A stretch of 64,000 nucleotides of DNA from assembly GCF_003590095.1 (NCBI RefSeq), contig NC_039498.1, positions 5,642,001-5,706,000 of the forward strand, in the 5' to 3' direction. Made by a program: the position numbers and the translations under genes. Positions 22,934-35,551 of the stretch are shown here, in pieces; within the stretch, counting starts at the first letter, position 1; every line of letters begins with the position of its first letter. Under the pieces are notes generated by a model. The model saw nothing but the letters and a program-made list of their open reading frames with translations, had not been told where the DNA came from and made no database searches. This DNA is from Trichoplusia ni (taxonomy: Eukaryota > Arthropoda > Insecta > Lepidoptera > Noctuidae).

Positions 22934-24111
22934 CTACTGCAAACGAATTAGATCGGACTGCAGTATCTTCGGTCTTTTAATAAATTCTATATAGGAATCA
23001 CTGTAATTATTTTTCAAACCTAGCGCTCTCAAGTGTGAGACAGGTCGTTTCGAATATTGGGGTAATGTTATCCCATCACCAGCCCATTCGTTGTCAATGG
23101 GGTAAGTGCTTGGCAGATTTTCTTCCTGCTTGCTTTCTCTCTGTATTTCCTTTATCTTCGTAATCGTTTTGACCCAACCCCACAAGTTCTCATGCCGCGA
23201 ATCTTTCCTACTTTTAACTGAATCTGCACCCTTGAGGGATCCCCTGCTCTTTTTCGCTGACTTTCTCGACGTAGACTTACCCACGAAACATTCGGAATCT
23301 AAGTCCATTTTCTTTTTGCTTCTCCCTCTAAAGAAGCAGCACTTCGATCGTTTTCTCTTCATACTCCGGGCCGAAACTTCTTTTCGGACCTTAACGTATT
23401 CGTTTATGCTTACTCTTGACCTCGGTCTGAGCTGAGTCTTCGAGTCAGTTGCCTCCTTCCTCTCTTGCAAGATGCCAACAGTCTGCGACACTCCAGGTCT
23501 TAGACTCATTCTGTTACCTCTAAGGCTCTCCGCTGGCACTATTTTGTCGATCGGGAAACAACATACGGCTCTTATACATATTATAATTCGTCTTAATAGA
23601 TTTCTTAATAATCTTGTAAGTGGTATATCAGTCTTTTTGCACGAATTTTCTTCATATAGTTTCATTTTGTTGCTATTTTTAAACGTTGTTTGGTTGATGG
23701 TAACTGGTTGTCAGATTGTTTTGATGGTTGACGTTTTAAGGGTGAAGTAAAAGAAGGTAGACTTATTGAGTTTTTAGTTGAGTAAAGATCTTTATGAATA
23801 TATGTTGAGATAGACATTGCATCTGAAAGTTGGCCAGAAGATTTATTGTTCGTGGAATACTGAAATATCTTCATTGCCTTCAGCATAAGTTTTTGTAGTG
23901 CATCTAGCATGTTTGCGGAGGCTATTGTTGATGGCTTCCACGCCATCATACGCAAGCGGTCCTCATCGCTGTTAAACAGAGTGCGAGGGAGCAGCAAAAG
24001 CATCCTAAAAGTCATTGCTGAAAAACAGTCAAATATGATATAAACTTTTTAAATTGGTGTGCTCATACAACCCTCTTGCAATCTATGGACAATGTCTGAA
24101 GTAAAGCTCAT
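22934..24111 (-). CDS. Unrecognised basic protein in two overlapping frames
   Basis: Reading leftwards, a possible first exon (24111-24072, MSFTSDIVHRLQE) joins across a 54-bp candidate intron to an acceptor (gactgtttttcag|CA, exon start 24017). The next frame runs from ATG 24015 to TGA 23664-23662 (117 codons; includes LLLPRTLFNSDEDRLR). Its stop overlaps the ATG (23665) of a second frame of 243 codons ending at 22934 (ATGA overlap). The second frame is Lys/Arg/Ser-rich, with basic clusters such as MKRKRSKCC and RGRSKKKMD that could be nuclear-localisation signals. A poly(A) signal 25 bp past the stop supports a real 3' end. The frames may be one protein joined by a missed intron or broken by a frameshift, or a two-frame mRNA. 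No family recognised. Confidence 0.55.
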
Positions 24112-24129
24112 TATTATAATAAGTAGATG

Positions 24130-24305
24130 TCAGGAAGCAAGGTCATACCGAACCCACAAAAGAGTTATCCCCAAAAGAGTACCCCCAAGAGAGTAAGAAC
24201 ATTTATGACAGTAGCAGGAATAGAATGGATGCGAAGGAAAGGAAACAAAGAAGAGAAAGACATAAACAAAGGCTGATGATGATGATGATGATGATGGTGA
24301 TGAAA
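24130..24305 (+). mobile_element. Possible LINE 3' end with (GAT)n tail
   Basis: A charged frame ending KRQRRERHKQR (approximate) runs directly into gatgatgatgatgatgat. RTE-type LINEs of Lepidoptera commonly end in such tails; length and frame here are too short for certainty. Confidence 0.35.
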
Positions 24306-24651
24306 GGAGTGACATGTTTATTTATTTTAATAATTATGTGGACAGAATTGAGTTATCGTAGCTACCTATTACTTGGGTATAACATTCTGTATCTAATTAA
24401 AACGTTTTGATCTATGCCAATCATCTATTGGGGCAGTCATTATTAATTATTTATTATCATGAAGTCAAGTGGACTGATTAAGGTACTTCAATCTGTTAAT
24501 AGTTAATTAAATTAACTAAATACTAGCTAAGCCCCGCGGTGTCACCTGTAATTTATACCTTATTAACCGCGGTTAAAAATAGCTCTAAGAGATATTTTTT
24601 TTTAATTGGGTTGGGATTGGGCTTTTAGGATCTAGCACTTTATGAAGGTCA

Positions 24652-24765
24652 AAATACATCAGCACCCTGTTTCACCCACCCTTTTCTACTTCCTAAGTGC
24701 TTTTGCTGTGAAAGAAGAAACGGCGCTACAAACTCCCCAGCAGCACGCCGTCGCTCTGTTAACAA
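24652..24765 (+). mobile_element. Dispersed repeat, family E
   Basis: 'cagcaccctgtttcacccac' through 'ccccagcagcacgccgtc'. Related copies at 29315-29400 and 56765-56895. Confidence 0.45.
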
Positions 24766-25080
24766 TCCTACTACTATTATAAAGGTGAAAGTTTGTAAGT
24801 ATGGATGTATAGATGTTTGTTACTCTTTCACGTAAAAACTACTGAATGGATTTGAATGAAACTTTACCACAATATAGCTTATACATCAGAATAACACATA
24901 GGCTACAATTTTTGAGGTTTCTAATGTGAGGTCGTAAAAAAACACATTTTTTGCGCTTACATTGCAAACGCTGACTGAATCCTACAAGATAGATAGAAGG
25001 CAGATAGATAGATAGAAGGCAGGTATAAATTATAACTTATATCTTCTAACCACGCGGACGAAGTCGCGGGCAACAGCTAG
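24766..25080 (+). mobile_element. Non-autonomous Helitron, complete copy
   Basis: Starts TC after A (A|TCctactactattataaag) and ends CTAG before T, the Helitron A|TC...CTAG|T rule, with the GC-rich terminal segment 'cggacgaagtcgcgggcaac' before CTAG. No Rep/helicase frame. Confidence 0.85.
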
Positions 25081-25404
25081 TATAAAATACAATACTTATA
25101 TTTATAAACGCGAAAAATATGTATAGATGTTTGTTCCTCTTTTACGTAAAAACCACTGAACGGAGTTAGACGAAACTTGGTATAGGTACAGATACTTAGT
25201 TTATTAACAAGATTAACACATAGGATAGTTTAACACATAAGATAGTTAGAAAATGCCGTGCCAGACACACAAATATAGGAAGTCGATGTAAGCCACTAAC
25301 TTTAGTGTAGAAAAGATTATCAGAATCGGTTCACCCGTTGAAGCGAGAAAGAGTAACAAACATACACATTCACAATTTTGCATCCTGTTGTATTACTAGT
25401 ATTT

Positions 25405-25680
25405 AGGGTTCCGTATCAGAAGGGTAAAAGCGGAATCCTATAACTGAGGCTCCTCTGTTCGTCTGAGTTTTTGTCACCAGGGTGTACCTCATGAATCGTG
25501 ATAGCTAGGTAATGCATTTTGTTGCTGCTGTTAGAAAGAATAATGTATCTAAACATGAAGGTTAAGTTACGCTTGCTAGGTTCATAAACTTAATAGGTTA
25601 CAACTTTTTGTTGCTCATTTTTTTAGCCTATTTATACGGGATCCCGTGTGTCACAATGACCCGCACTTGACCGGTTTTTC
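25405..25680 (+). mobile_element. Retroposon family Q copy
   Basis: 'agggttccgtatcagaaggg', 'ctcatgaatcgtgatagcta', 'acgggatcccgtgtgtcac'. Other copies: about 28370-28480, 36815-37045 (inverted), 37385-37635, 40225-40375, 45903-45995, 52450-52640. Confidence 0.55.
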
Positions 25681-25838
25681 CTAACAAAATTAGTGGTTTT
25701 CTACATTCGTTTTATCTCTTGATAACGATATTAAGTATGGAATTAATTCTATTACATTTATTATAAATCTGTAGGTGTTAAGTTCTTTTACGTTAAGCTA
25801 CTGGTAGTAAGCACGTTTGTTTTATTTTTTGTAATAAA

Positions 25839-27400
25839 ATGCTTGGCCCAGAAAAGAAATTTTCGCCAACAGATTTATTGGAATATGTAAGTACCTACAT
25901 ACTTATTGACATTTAATAATATTTTCTAACTTTTCTTGTTTTTTTGTTTGTCTGTCGTTCTGGTTGGATTTTTGCAACTCAATTTTGAGGCACTTCCCGA
26001 TAAGTTAGCGGGCTGAAATTTTTAGGGAAAAGTTACAAAGGTCGTGGCTCTGAAGGATCTAAAGATGCAGCTTTTTGAAAAAGTTTGCTCTTATTCAGGC
26101 GTATCGTACGGGCTTTAATCGTACTTTAGTATAAATAACTGGCTAACTAGTCATTGTTAACCGTGTGCGAGTCTGAAAAGAGATTTAAATATATTAAAAC
26201 TCTTAAGTTATCTTATATTGCTTACCTCTCCCCTTGCCTTAACATACCACAAAAAATCCTTAACATGCTGTTTTTTTTCGTTAGGCAGACATGTTACTAA
26301 AAGCCGCGAACCTCCGCGAGGCCCACATCCAGCAACAAGCTAGTAGCTACAGCTGGCTGTCATCCAGGCACCTTCAGAACGAGCACATGAGGAGCAGCCG
26401 AGAACTGGAGACTCTACGGCCGATGGTGCAGAAGGTAGAACTTAAAAGAGCGTTGCTAGTTTGAGAAAGAACGACGAATAAGAATCAGTGGGAGATAAGA
26501 GATGATAGGGAAGAGGGGAGAAGCCATTGTGTTACTTAGTACTTATAAGGTTCATAACTTATTGTTTTGGATGGGAAATGAATGATTACTTCCGTTTTGG
26601 TTTGAGCGGAAGGGAGTTGAGAGTTCCTTACCTTTACTGACTAAAAGCCTTTTGTGTGTAGTATGTTCCTTCCTCTGCACTTTGTGTATAACCGCGGTAA
26701 CCTTTTCGGGCGATCCCTCAGGATTAGGTTTGTACATAGAGGTAGATATTTTTCTTGGGGAGTGTAACTAATAATTTCAATTCACGCTGAAGAAATAATA
26801 TGGAGATATATGTCGACCTTGGCCCGATTGAAAATATCTCACATCTTTCCAGTGCCTAGGCCAGAGTAGGCAGGCCTTAAGTCTTATATGATGAATAGCT
26901 ATGCATTGCCATACACAAGCCTTTGCAAGGTGGTTCAGATTCAGTCGGAAGAATCTGCCACTACTCTCTTTCTCCCCCAAGGAAGAGCTCACCAGAATCA
27001 TTCCGATAAACCAAAAAGCAAGAACTTAGCTCTTTAGGGGTGTGTATATCTAGTAGCGAGCTCATCCATCATACACATGTTATATAGAACCTTCCTAAAC
27101 CTACATGATTCCTTGTTTAGCCTGGTCCAAAACATGTTTAAACATAACTTTGTTTTACAGATGTCACCAGAAAGCTGCGCCAAAATCGCTGTCAAACTCG
27201 ACAACTTAACAGATGGTGAGGAATCGACGACGGCCATTTTAGATTTACTTAAAAACCTCATCGATGAACAGCATAATATACAAATGATGGACCAAAATGT
27301 CAAAAAGGGCTATAGGAAGAATAGAGTGAACAAAGTGCATCCCGAATTGGTACCTTATGGTAGACAACCTACGGTCTCTTTTATATTGTACTCAATGTAA
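25839..27400 (+). CDS. Unrecognised 145-residue protein, three exons
   Basis: Exons 25839-25886 (ends TAT|GTAAGT), 26285-26434 (AAG|GTAGAA) and 27161-27400 all keep phase 0 and total 438 nt with the stop. The protein starts MLGPEKKFSPTDLLEYADML and is rich in charged and Gln residues (REAHIQQQASSYSW; LLKNLIDEQHNIQMMDQN), consistent with mostly helical structure. No signal peptide, membrane segment or known catalytic motif. Exon 2 is preceded by a long T-run acceptor (ttttttttcgttag). A small structural or complex subunit is a guess only. The stop codon overlaps the poly(A) signal (TAATAAA). Upstream it faces the minus-strand gene ending its 5' side near 24111. Confidence 0.75.
25925..26110 (+). 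mobile_element. Unclassified repeat family R, copy 2, in an intron
   Basis: 'cttttcttgtttttttgttt', 'cgttctggttggatttttgc', 'cccgataagttagcgggctg'. Inside intron 1 of the 25839-27400 gene. Confidence 0.6.
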
Positions 27401-27404
27401 TAAA
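27399..27404 (+). terminator. Poly(A) signal AATAAA overlapping the stop codon
   Basis: The sequence TAATAAA at 27398-27404 makes TAA the stop and AATAAA the signal, sharing two bases. Confidence 0.6.
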
Positions 27405-27451
27405 TTTTGCTTGCGTGATTCTAAAAAGCTGAGTTTTATTTATCTCATAAC

Positions 27452-27570
27452 TGCAAGGATAGCCGAGTTGCTGTGGTCACCATTCCAACCCTCTGTGCAC
27501 GAAGATTAGCGGTGTCGACCCCCGTGTAGGACTTGCATTTGTGTGATCCACAAATGAACGAAAGAACAAA
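27452..27570 (+). mobile_element. tRNA-derived SINE, family A, partial
   Basis: 'actgcaaggatagccgagtt' head and 'gcatttgtgtgatccac'. Confidence 0.65.
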
Positions 27571-29431
27571 AAGAACCAAAGTTTTCAAAGTTCACAAATG
27601 AATGTATTTTTTTTTATTTTACCGTTACTTCAGAACGCTTAAATCAATATCACAGAAATCAACCCATGTCATAGAAATCTATGAAATTGTCATATTTTCA
27701 TATAGATGGAAGCTACTCTTGTGACCTATTTTTATCTGATCTATGTAATGAATATGACCCCAGTTTTTAGCGCTAAAAAATATAGCAATATATACCTGTT
27801 TTACTCCTCTTTATAACACTAAATTATGCGAACCTTTAATAATATACTCAACGCAATCGAAAACCAATAACTTTCATCAAAACCGACCACTTATACCCTG
27901 CCTATTAAATTACAACTCATATTTATCTTGATAACAAATGACCCTTTTATTACACTGGCAACACCACCCCTTTAACGGGCCGGCTCTCAATCAAGTGTCA
28001 AAGTCAAATAAAAAGTAAAAACGTTAATGCTGCAGGAAGTGCTGTGCGTGGTGCCGACCAGATTTTAACGTCAATTGATATGTGACATTTCGAATTATGG
28101 TTGTACAAGAGAGGGAGCCAAGATTTTTTTGAAACAAGTTTTATCGACTTGTGAATGGAACTCATCTTAATAGAGCTAGGTTATTTTTAGAGTTTAGAAT
28201 AGAATATTCTTTATTACACACTACATAAGTACAGGATTGGATACACGTAAAAAGTGACATGGTGCCACATTGGTATTTTCGCTAAAAGTGATATTTTACA
28301 GACAACCTTTTGGATGGTCTAGTTTCTGAAGGAGCAACATTTGTGCTGGTGTCCCAGTACATAAAACGTAAAACGGAACCTTATAATTAAGGATGTGCTG
28401 TCTATCCGTCTATAAACAGATGTATCGTTGAAACCATGTTAAGTCAACAGTTGAAATCATGACATATGGTGCATTTCTGTTACTGTTAATTAATATTCAT
28501 TTCAACAAAAAATGTCCAAATTCTTTCCATTTTTTATTCATGAGATATTTTTGTATAGGTCTAATTAAATATGTAACCTTACGTACTAAATCAAATAATA
28601 ATATGAACCATCAAAACATTTATTAATTTTTATTCTCATAATATTCAACTCTATTCTTGGTTACACGTCACATAACAGTTACCACCAATTGATATCGGTC
28701 GCAAGGCCGAGTCGTTGACTGATGCGTTGAAACAAGATGGCCGGCTGACATTACCCGCGAAATTAATGGCGTTCAGAATTTTACGCGGGAATGCAGAACT
28801 GGAAATATAACCTTGATACTGTTGGATTAAGATGAATGGTAGTATTCTGAAAGGATGTTAACTTTTTTACCTCCTTTGGTATTTGTAGGTTAAGAGATTA
28901 TTTTTGTATTTTTTTTGCGTATAAAATGCGATCTTTAAACCTGTTTATCTTAAAGACTCGATACCAAGTATAGGTGCACGGTTTGATCGATAATTAAAAA
29001 ACAGAAGTTTTTATCTTCAATAGGCCGTTTTCCAGGTGGTTAAAAACGGTGCAGTAAGGACACGAGGTGCATGCGGTGCGAAAATGTCATTCCTATAGAG
29101 AAGAACCGGAAAAAACTCTATTATTTAATAAAATAAATTGTTACAGTAAATTTTATCTTATGCACCGCCACCTCAGATACGCCACGGGCCAAAAATGAGA
29201 TAATATATTTCGACAGCTTAGGTTCAGACAACTAAATGAAAAAAAAAACATTTATTAAAATTAGCTTTTTCTGAGCTTTTTTTAATGTCAAGATTTAAAT
29301 GAACAGCACGTTGATTAGCCCAATCTTTACCACTTTCTAAGTGTTCTGGCTATGGAGACAAAACGGTGCCATAAAGCTACATCATTGGCAGTCCTATTAT
29401 GCGATTGGGTTTTGTTTTAAACATGTCTCCC

Positions 29432-29568
29432 GCACTAAGGAACTTGACTCTTGTGCCACGGTGTTTCACAAACTTTCAAGTCACATACACAAAGACACTC
29501 AGACTCAGGACGCTAATGCTTGTCCTACGCGGGGATCGAAAAACCGTGCGTGGGGAGTTCGGTGTGAT
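29432..29568 (-). mobile_element. tRNA-derived SINE, family A, partial
   Basis: Inverted body 'cacaaagacactcagactca' and head with 'ctacgcggggatcgaa'. Confidence 0.65.
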
Positions 29569-29686
29569 TAAAAAAGATCGTTTCTCTTTTTGCATCAGTA
29601 ATTCAATAAATATTTATACTTACTCGTGCACGTATAAAATTTGAATTGTCTGTCATTTTGCACTAGCCGTTTTTGCTACATGCATA

Positions 29687-29950
29687 TCTATACTCTATAC
29701 TAATAAATAAAGCTGAAGAGTTTGTTTGTTTGTTTGTTTGAACGCGCTAATCTCAGGATCTACTGGTCCAAATTGAAAAATTCTTTTTGTGTTGAATAGA
29801 CCATTCATCGAGGAAGGCTTTAGGATAGATACCATTACGCTACGACTAATAGGAGCGAAGATACAATGGAAAATGTGAAAAAAACAGGGCAGGTATAAAT
29901 CATAACTTATATCTTCTACCCACGGGGACGAAGTCGCGGGCAACAGCTAG
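29687..29950 (+). mobile_element. Non-autonomous Helitron, complete copy
   Basis: A|TCtatactctatactaat start; 'agctgaagagtttgtttgtt'; ends 'gcgggcaacagctag' before T. Confidence 0.8.
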
Positions 29951-31098
29951 TTGTTTTATAAATGTGTCAGTCTGTTTGTTAAAGGTAATTTTAAATGGAT
30001 GGAGTGAATTTGACGGGACTTTTATTGGAAGATAGCTGATGTAATGAAGCTGATAATTTAGGCTAGAACGACTAAGTTTTTTTTTATCAAATTCCACGTC
30101 GACTAAGTCGCAGGTACAGTTACTGCCCAATTAAATCAATCATAAAATGATGTGCTCTTTCATAACATGCCGCCATGACACAACTGTCAGTTTGACAGCG
30201 CGGCAATTCTCCCGCCCTTCCACTACCAAATATGTGTGCGGATATTTCATTATGATGTGCAGGTCGAAATAAATTATACAGCGTGTATTGATAAATCTGT
30301 AGTGTTGAAATTATATTGCAATTATTGTGATTTAAGTGTATGAGTTCATTTTGTACTTATAATAAGGTAGGTATATATCGCGCATTGCTAAAACTGCATC
30401 GGTGCTAGAAATTAAAATGTTTTTTTTTTAATGCACCATTATAACGAGAGCAGTGGGTATAGGATAGAGAAAAAATAATATGTTGGGTGACCATCGTTGC
30501 TTGTTATAGCGGCAACAGAAATGGATCATCAGTGAATATTGTCAGACGGACACACATCGCAGCCTCCCTAAATAGGGGACAAATTTGTTGATAGGTATAA
30601 GTAATGGTTTCCATTTAAGTGAAGAAGCAATATTGAAGGTTTGGTTTGTTCAAACACCATGAAAAATTATGAGGTTTATCACAGAGCAGTCCATTTCTTT
30701 TATGAATTAATTATCTATGAGAACATATTTTCCATAGGGATAACTTGGTAAGGTCCAGTAACGACTTGATCAGTAATTAAAATACAAGTATATTTTTATA
30801 AAAAAAAATATTTTATTTACATAATTTTTACACGTTTTTACATAAAATTATAAAATGCAAAAGCACTATAAGACGAAACGTCTCGTCTGTTTACATTTTA
30901 TACGATGGCAGTGCTTCAGTTGAAAAACTACGGAAATTTCTGAAACAGCCAATAGTGACAACCCTGGACAATTTGTGCGCACACATTGACAATTAAGCTG
31001 TGAAAGCCAACGCACACATAGGCATTTGTGGCGTGTTTACACACGCACACATTGTGACAGTGTATTGTTATTTGTGTTTAGTGTTCAGGGTTGTCACT

Positions 31099-31104
31099 TT
31101 TATT
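31099..31104 (-). terminator. Poly(A) signal of the CPCFC gene
   Basis: AATAAA on the minus strand, about 45 bp beyond the CPCFC stop codon. Confidence 0.6.
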
Positions 31105-31148
31105 TGTTAGTAAGCTACTATATCGATTTTGAAGGGTTATTTGTAGAA

Positions 31149-34100
31149 TCACCAGCAGTAGGGGTAGTTGGGGCAGAGCGCGGGGGGAAGGCCGGCGGGG
31201 TAGCGGGGGGCGGCAGGCACGGCTCTGTAAAAAGAGAAAAACAAATAGAATTTAAAAAACAGTTACGTCGAGTGGGTGGATTGTGGAGGGTGATGATACA
31301 ATTGAGATGAGATTGAAATGATAGCTTTGAGATTAATTCCAGGAAAATTTAATTATTCTCATTAAGCATTTGTCAGTGATTTAGAGTAGCCTTGTATTAA
31401 TCAAGCTCTTTTTCATATTGAACTCGGACCTTTTTGTTAATTTGTTCTTGACAATTATTTATTGCGAGATGTATTCCTATTATGACACCTGCATAATAAC
31501 CACATCAGCCTACTCTAAAAGTCGAAACAACTCTTAGTCTGGGGAAAGAAATTATCAATACAAATTACCCATGTATAGCAGGGGTAATCAAAAGTCTATA
31601 CCCTCCACGCTGGGGTAACTTCTTACCCATGTCTAGTGGCGACATCGAGAGTATTACATCCTTCTTATTGGACTTAGGAGCAAGCTAATCACGACTTTAA
31701 CTTTGGGGTAAAATCTCAACTTACCCATGAGCAGCGGGGGCAATAGCGGGGTTGTATCCCCATTGAGGGATGGGCATGCCGTCGGGAGTGTGGCGCGCGA
31801 GAGCGTCGGCCGCGCAGAACGGGTAGTCAGGGCATACGGCGGGGTGCACGCCGGCAGGGTACTCCCGAGCGAGGGCTACCGCGACCAGGGCGAAGAACAC
31901 CAACTGTTGGAGCAAGGAGCAAAAAGTATTGTTAAAAAAGGGAAAGGTGAAGAATTAAAATTGTGGAGGCAAAAGGTTTGGTTGAAATGTAATGATTTTT
32001 TTTCTCTATAACCTGCTTAGCGTAATTTAAATACAAGTAAATTTATTTTAATTAGGCTAAAGAGGAGATGAATAAAAGACTGAAATCCAGGATTTTTGCT
32101 GATGAGCCAACTGCGCCAGTTGACGAAATAATAACTTTCGACAGAAAAATAAACTAAAAATTAAATTGTAATTTGAACAGTTGTCTAGATTGAAAAAGAT
32201 TCCGCAGCCCCTGTTCCTATCGTCATATCTTCTCAGTGTAGTCAGACATCTAAAGAATAAATGATTTAATTCAAACATGTACATTGGATGATTTATATTC
32301 ACTTTTAGACCTTTGGGATCTGACATTTTAATTAAAAACAATAATTCGTTTGCATAAAGTTATGAAATATGGATGCGAATTGAAAACCGAACTTTACTCT
32401 CAGTTGTATTTATGTTTTATTCAATCAAATTTTGCAATACCGTTTTTATAAAAGCATACTTGAATGCATGGCAAGACATTTCAGACAAATGTCGAAGGAA
32501 AAATCGTGAGGAAACCTGACCCAAATATTGGAATCTGAATCTTCAAATCTTTCCTGTATTGGATGAGGCCTGTGCCCAGCAATGGTATTTCTTAAATTAT
32601 ATGATACCGTCACTACATCCTGTCAAACTAAGACTTTTTTAGAAAGAGACAGTGCTATGTACCGTGTAGAGCACTTTCTCGCTCCCACAACCGCTGTTTC
32701 ACTTCAAGAGGCCGTTTTAAACGAGTTGCTATTTATTGCCTAGGGCGTAGGCTTGCGAACAGTGATAACAATATTAAAGGTATGCCAAAACATTATGTAA
32801 GTTTAGTTTACTTCCTGATTCTAGGAACCAGAGGTCCGCAACCTTTGGTACCTATGTATAATTTTTTTTTATTTTTTTCGTGCTCGGATTTTACGAGGAG
32901 TCTCGTATGTAAAATTGTCTCGAATAAAATAGGTAAAACAGGTTGGTCGCATACTCGCAATAATATTGGCAATAAACTGTAATTAACAATAATAACGGGA
33001 CCATACACTATATTGATAAAAATACTTTGAAAACTGCATTATCCACATTACAAACAATAATACCTATCAATATACACATAGGTAGTCTACACATTTCCAA
33101 GATACTATTAATGAACACATTTCCAAATGCAATCAATATTCAAGAACCCACTTAAATATGATCAACAACCAAACAAAAAAAAGGTTGCGTACCCCTGAAA
33201 TACTGAATATTACGCCCTTAGCAGTTGATATTGCACCAAACAGGCCGTAACAAAGTAGTTGCAATGTGAGTGCGCAAGACTTATTAATCAATATTTCGCG
33301 TAACGGCAATAAAACACGATATTTCTAAACGTCTAAAATTGTTTTAATTGGAAACGAAAATTTGATATTGGAATGCGTTCATTTGTATTGTGACACTCAG
33401 CTCTGTCGATCAAAACTAATCAAGAAGGAACATATTTATTTCAAATTTAATGATTTTATTTCTTCAATTTTATAAGTAGTTACTTGCAAAACATGTCACA
33501 GGTGGTGGTTTTTTAAATTGAAATTGATATCTAATGATATCGTATTGATTTAGAGAAATCTTGAAATGCACATACACATAAGCGTATAAGCCTCGAAGAT
33601 TATTTTAATACTAGCCTATAAAACGACATTTTTCTTCTAGGAATTTCCTAAATTCGTCGCACTCTGCGATTTTTTTAGCATCAATTAAGATGATTTTCAA
33701 TCAATAAATTAGCGATCCAGGCATCAGAAACTTTATTTACATTAAAAACATGAATGTTTAAATTACTTTTAATATTCATTTCGGGTTAAATATAAATCGA
33801 ATCAAGACAAGTTTACAATTAACAACTGTACATAAATTCAAATTACGAAAGTGTTATACGTCAAATATTTGTCATTCCGCGTTTCTATCAGAATTCAAGA
33901 TGGCGGCAATCGATTATTTTATCTGTGGGCGTTAGAAACAATTATTTTATGCACGAATGTTGCATGTTACTTATTCAAATTAAATGACATTGGCGTGTAA
34001 ATGATGTTAATATATTTTCAGGCATTGTTCTCTTGATTGTCTATAGATTAATGCTATAAATCTATTTTGGAATGTTTTGATTAAGATTGGGCGCAAACTT

Positions 34101-35512
34101 GGAAAATATATTCTAATATTATGTTGCTGAGTTTCGTTGAATGGATCTCAGGAACTACTGGACATTTTTAAGAGTTAGTTAGCCTTTTTATTGAAGAAAC
34201 CTTCGTTAATATTTATAACTAGCTGTTGCCCGCGACTTCGTCCCCGTGGGTAGAAGATATAAGTTATTATTTATTCCTGCCCTATTTTTCACATTTTCCT
34301 TTGTATGTTCGCTCCTATTAGTCGCAGCGTGATAGTTTATAGCCCAAAGCCTTCCTCGATGAATGGTCTATTCAACACAAAAAGATTTTTTTAATTTGGA
34401 CCAGTAGTTCCTGAGATTAGTGCGTTCAAAGAAACAAACAAACTCTTCAGCTTTATATATTAGTATATATATAGATATCACGCTTTAACCAAAAAGAGCG
34501 GTTTGGTTTTATTAAAATTAAAAACAAGTATCATCCTCTAACAAGAATGCAAAAAAGTGCGCCAAAATTGTAAAATAATACCATCTAGTCACATTTTGTT
34601 ATTATACTTTTTCAATTATATAAAGCATAAGTTGTCATTACTAACTAAACTAAATTTAAATAATTAATTAAGTCAAAATTACTGAATGACATTTTTTTGA
34701 CGTTTGTCAACAATTTTTTTTTAATAAGAAGCATATTTTAGGCACTACCGTATTACCCACGCTATAAAAAAAAAATGTGGGTGCAAGGTAACTATAATTG
34801 ACATATGTATTGCAAGAAATATTCATAGATATCATTATAATCTATAATTTATGGAATTATTCATGATCGAATGTAATTTAGGCGGTAATTTGTAAAGGTG
34901 ACATAATTATATGTTGCCTGTGTTATGATTAGACGTTTGAAATGACAACTTATTAAGTGTTATAATAACTATAAAATAAAATTGTAACTACACCTGAACA
35001 TTTTTTTTTGCAAATGGAAAAACACGTTATCGTTTTGCACCGTTCAATTTAAACCCGAGAACGATCTAGGACATTTATTAACTATAGAGAAATTTATCGG
35101 AGTCTCTTTGTTCGTTTAAGAGATATGCTTCCACAGACAGATGCACACGCAAAGAAATAGGTAAATAGAAAGTTTAAGCTTATAACACCCTTATTTTAGT
35201 TTGGAGAGGTAAACTTTTTGGATCATTAAAACGAATGCAAAACTGACGTTAAACTTCATTCACTTTTCGTTTGCTTACACGGGGTAATCTCCACGAATGC
35301 TGTACCAATTTCGATGGGATTTTAACAGATAGGTAGCTCAGATTATGGAACATAGCTGTACAATGCTTTATCAAATTTAACCTTTAAAAGATTATTTCGG
35401 GACAGGTAGTTAACAATACCAGTATTACGATTAAGGATTTTTTTATAAATGAATACTGTTATTATTTTAAATAAATACTATATAGTAAATAACTCACCAA
35501 TTTAGCGAACAT
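31149..35512 (-). CDS. CPCFC: CPCFC-family cuticular protein, three exons, complete
   Basis: Exons on minus: 35512-35498, 31903-31725 and 31224-31149. Phases fit and total 270 nt (89 residues and stop). The family lies in rigid insect cuticle and is defined by repeated C-x5-C motifs. Here two copies are present, each after a YPAG block: YPAGVHPAVCPDYPFC (C29, C35) and YPAGLPPALCPNYPYC (C82, C88), with C-terminal Trp. Residues 1 to about 17 (MFAKLLVFFALVAVALA) form a signal peptide, so it is secreted. The first intron (about 3.6 kb) splits the signal peptide after five codons, a layout typical of insect cuticle genes. Coding exons are GC-rich in an AT-rich setting. TATA box, initiator and poly(A) signal are all present. 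Family assignment is strong; function is inferred from the family. Confidence 0.92.
32460..32595 (+). mobile_element. Retroposon tail in CPCFC intron 1
   Basis: 'cgtgaggaaacctgacccaa', 'aaatctttcctgtattgg', 'gcctgtgcccagcaatg'; matches the body of the 22118-22410 repeat. Confidence 0.5.
34219..34475 (-). mobile_element. Non-autonomous Helitron, complete copy in CPCFC intron 1
   Basis: Inverted end 'ctagctgttgcccgcgactt' at 34219; far end 'cagctttatatattagtata' with the TC terminus at 34475. Confidence 0.8.
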
Positions 35513-35551
35513 TTTGAATGATTGTTTATCCTCTCGACTGCACAGTGAGAC

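Larger units (their letters stand above)
24112..25838. other. Region between divergent genes, repeats only
   Basis: Lies between the minus-strand gene at 24111 and the plus-strand gene at 25839. Contains a possible LINE 3' end with (GAT)n tail (about 24130-24305), a family E fragment (24652-24765), a full Helitron (24766-25080), a GATA-rich microsatellite inside it, and a family Q copy (25405-25680). Confidence 0.5.
27405..31098. other. Intergenic, repeats only
   Basis: Contains SINE A (27452-27570, and inverted 29432-29568), LINE-tail-like 'gaatattctttattacacac' (28195-28255), a family Q fragment (28370-28480), a family E fragment (29315-29400) and a Helitron (29687-29950). A GC-richer patch at 30170-30240 followed by a donor-like 'aataag|gtaggta' (30366) could be a non-coding first exon. 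No coding exon was accepted. Confidence 0.45.

Noticed and set aside
23106..23750. Plus-strand frames of about 109 and 92 codons
   Set aside because: Antisense of the basic minus-strand frame, which has codon content and a poly(A) signal.
31026..32011. Plus-strand frames of 94 codons each
   Set aside because: Antisense of CPCFC exons 2 and 3.
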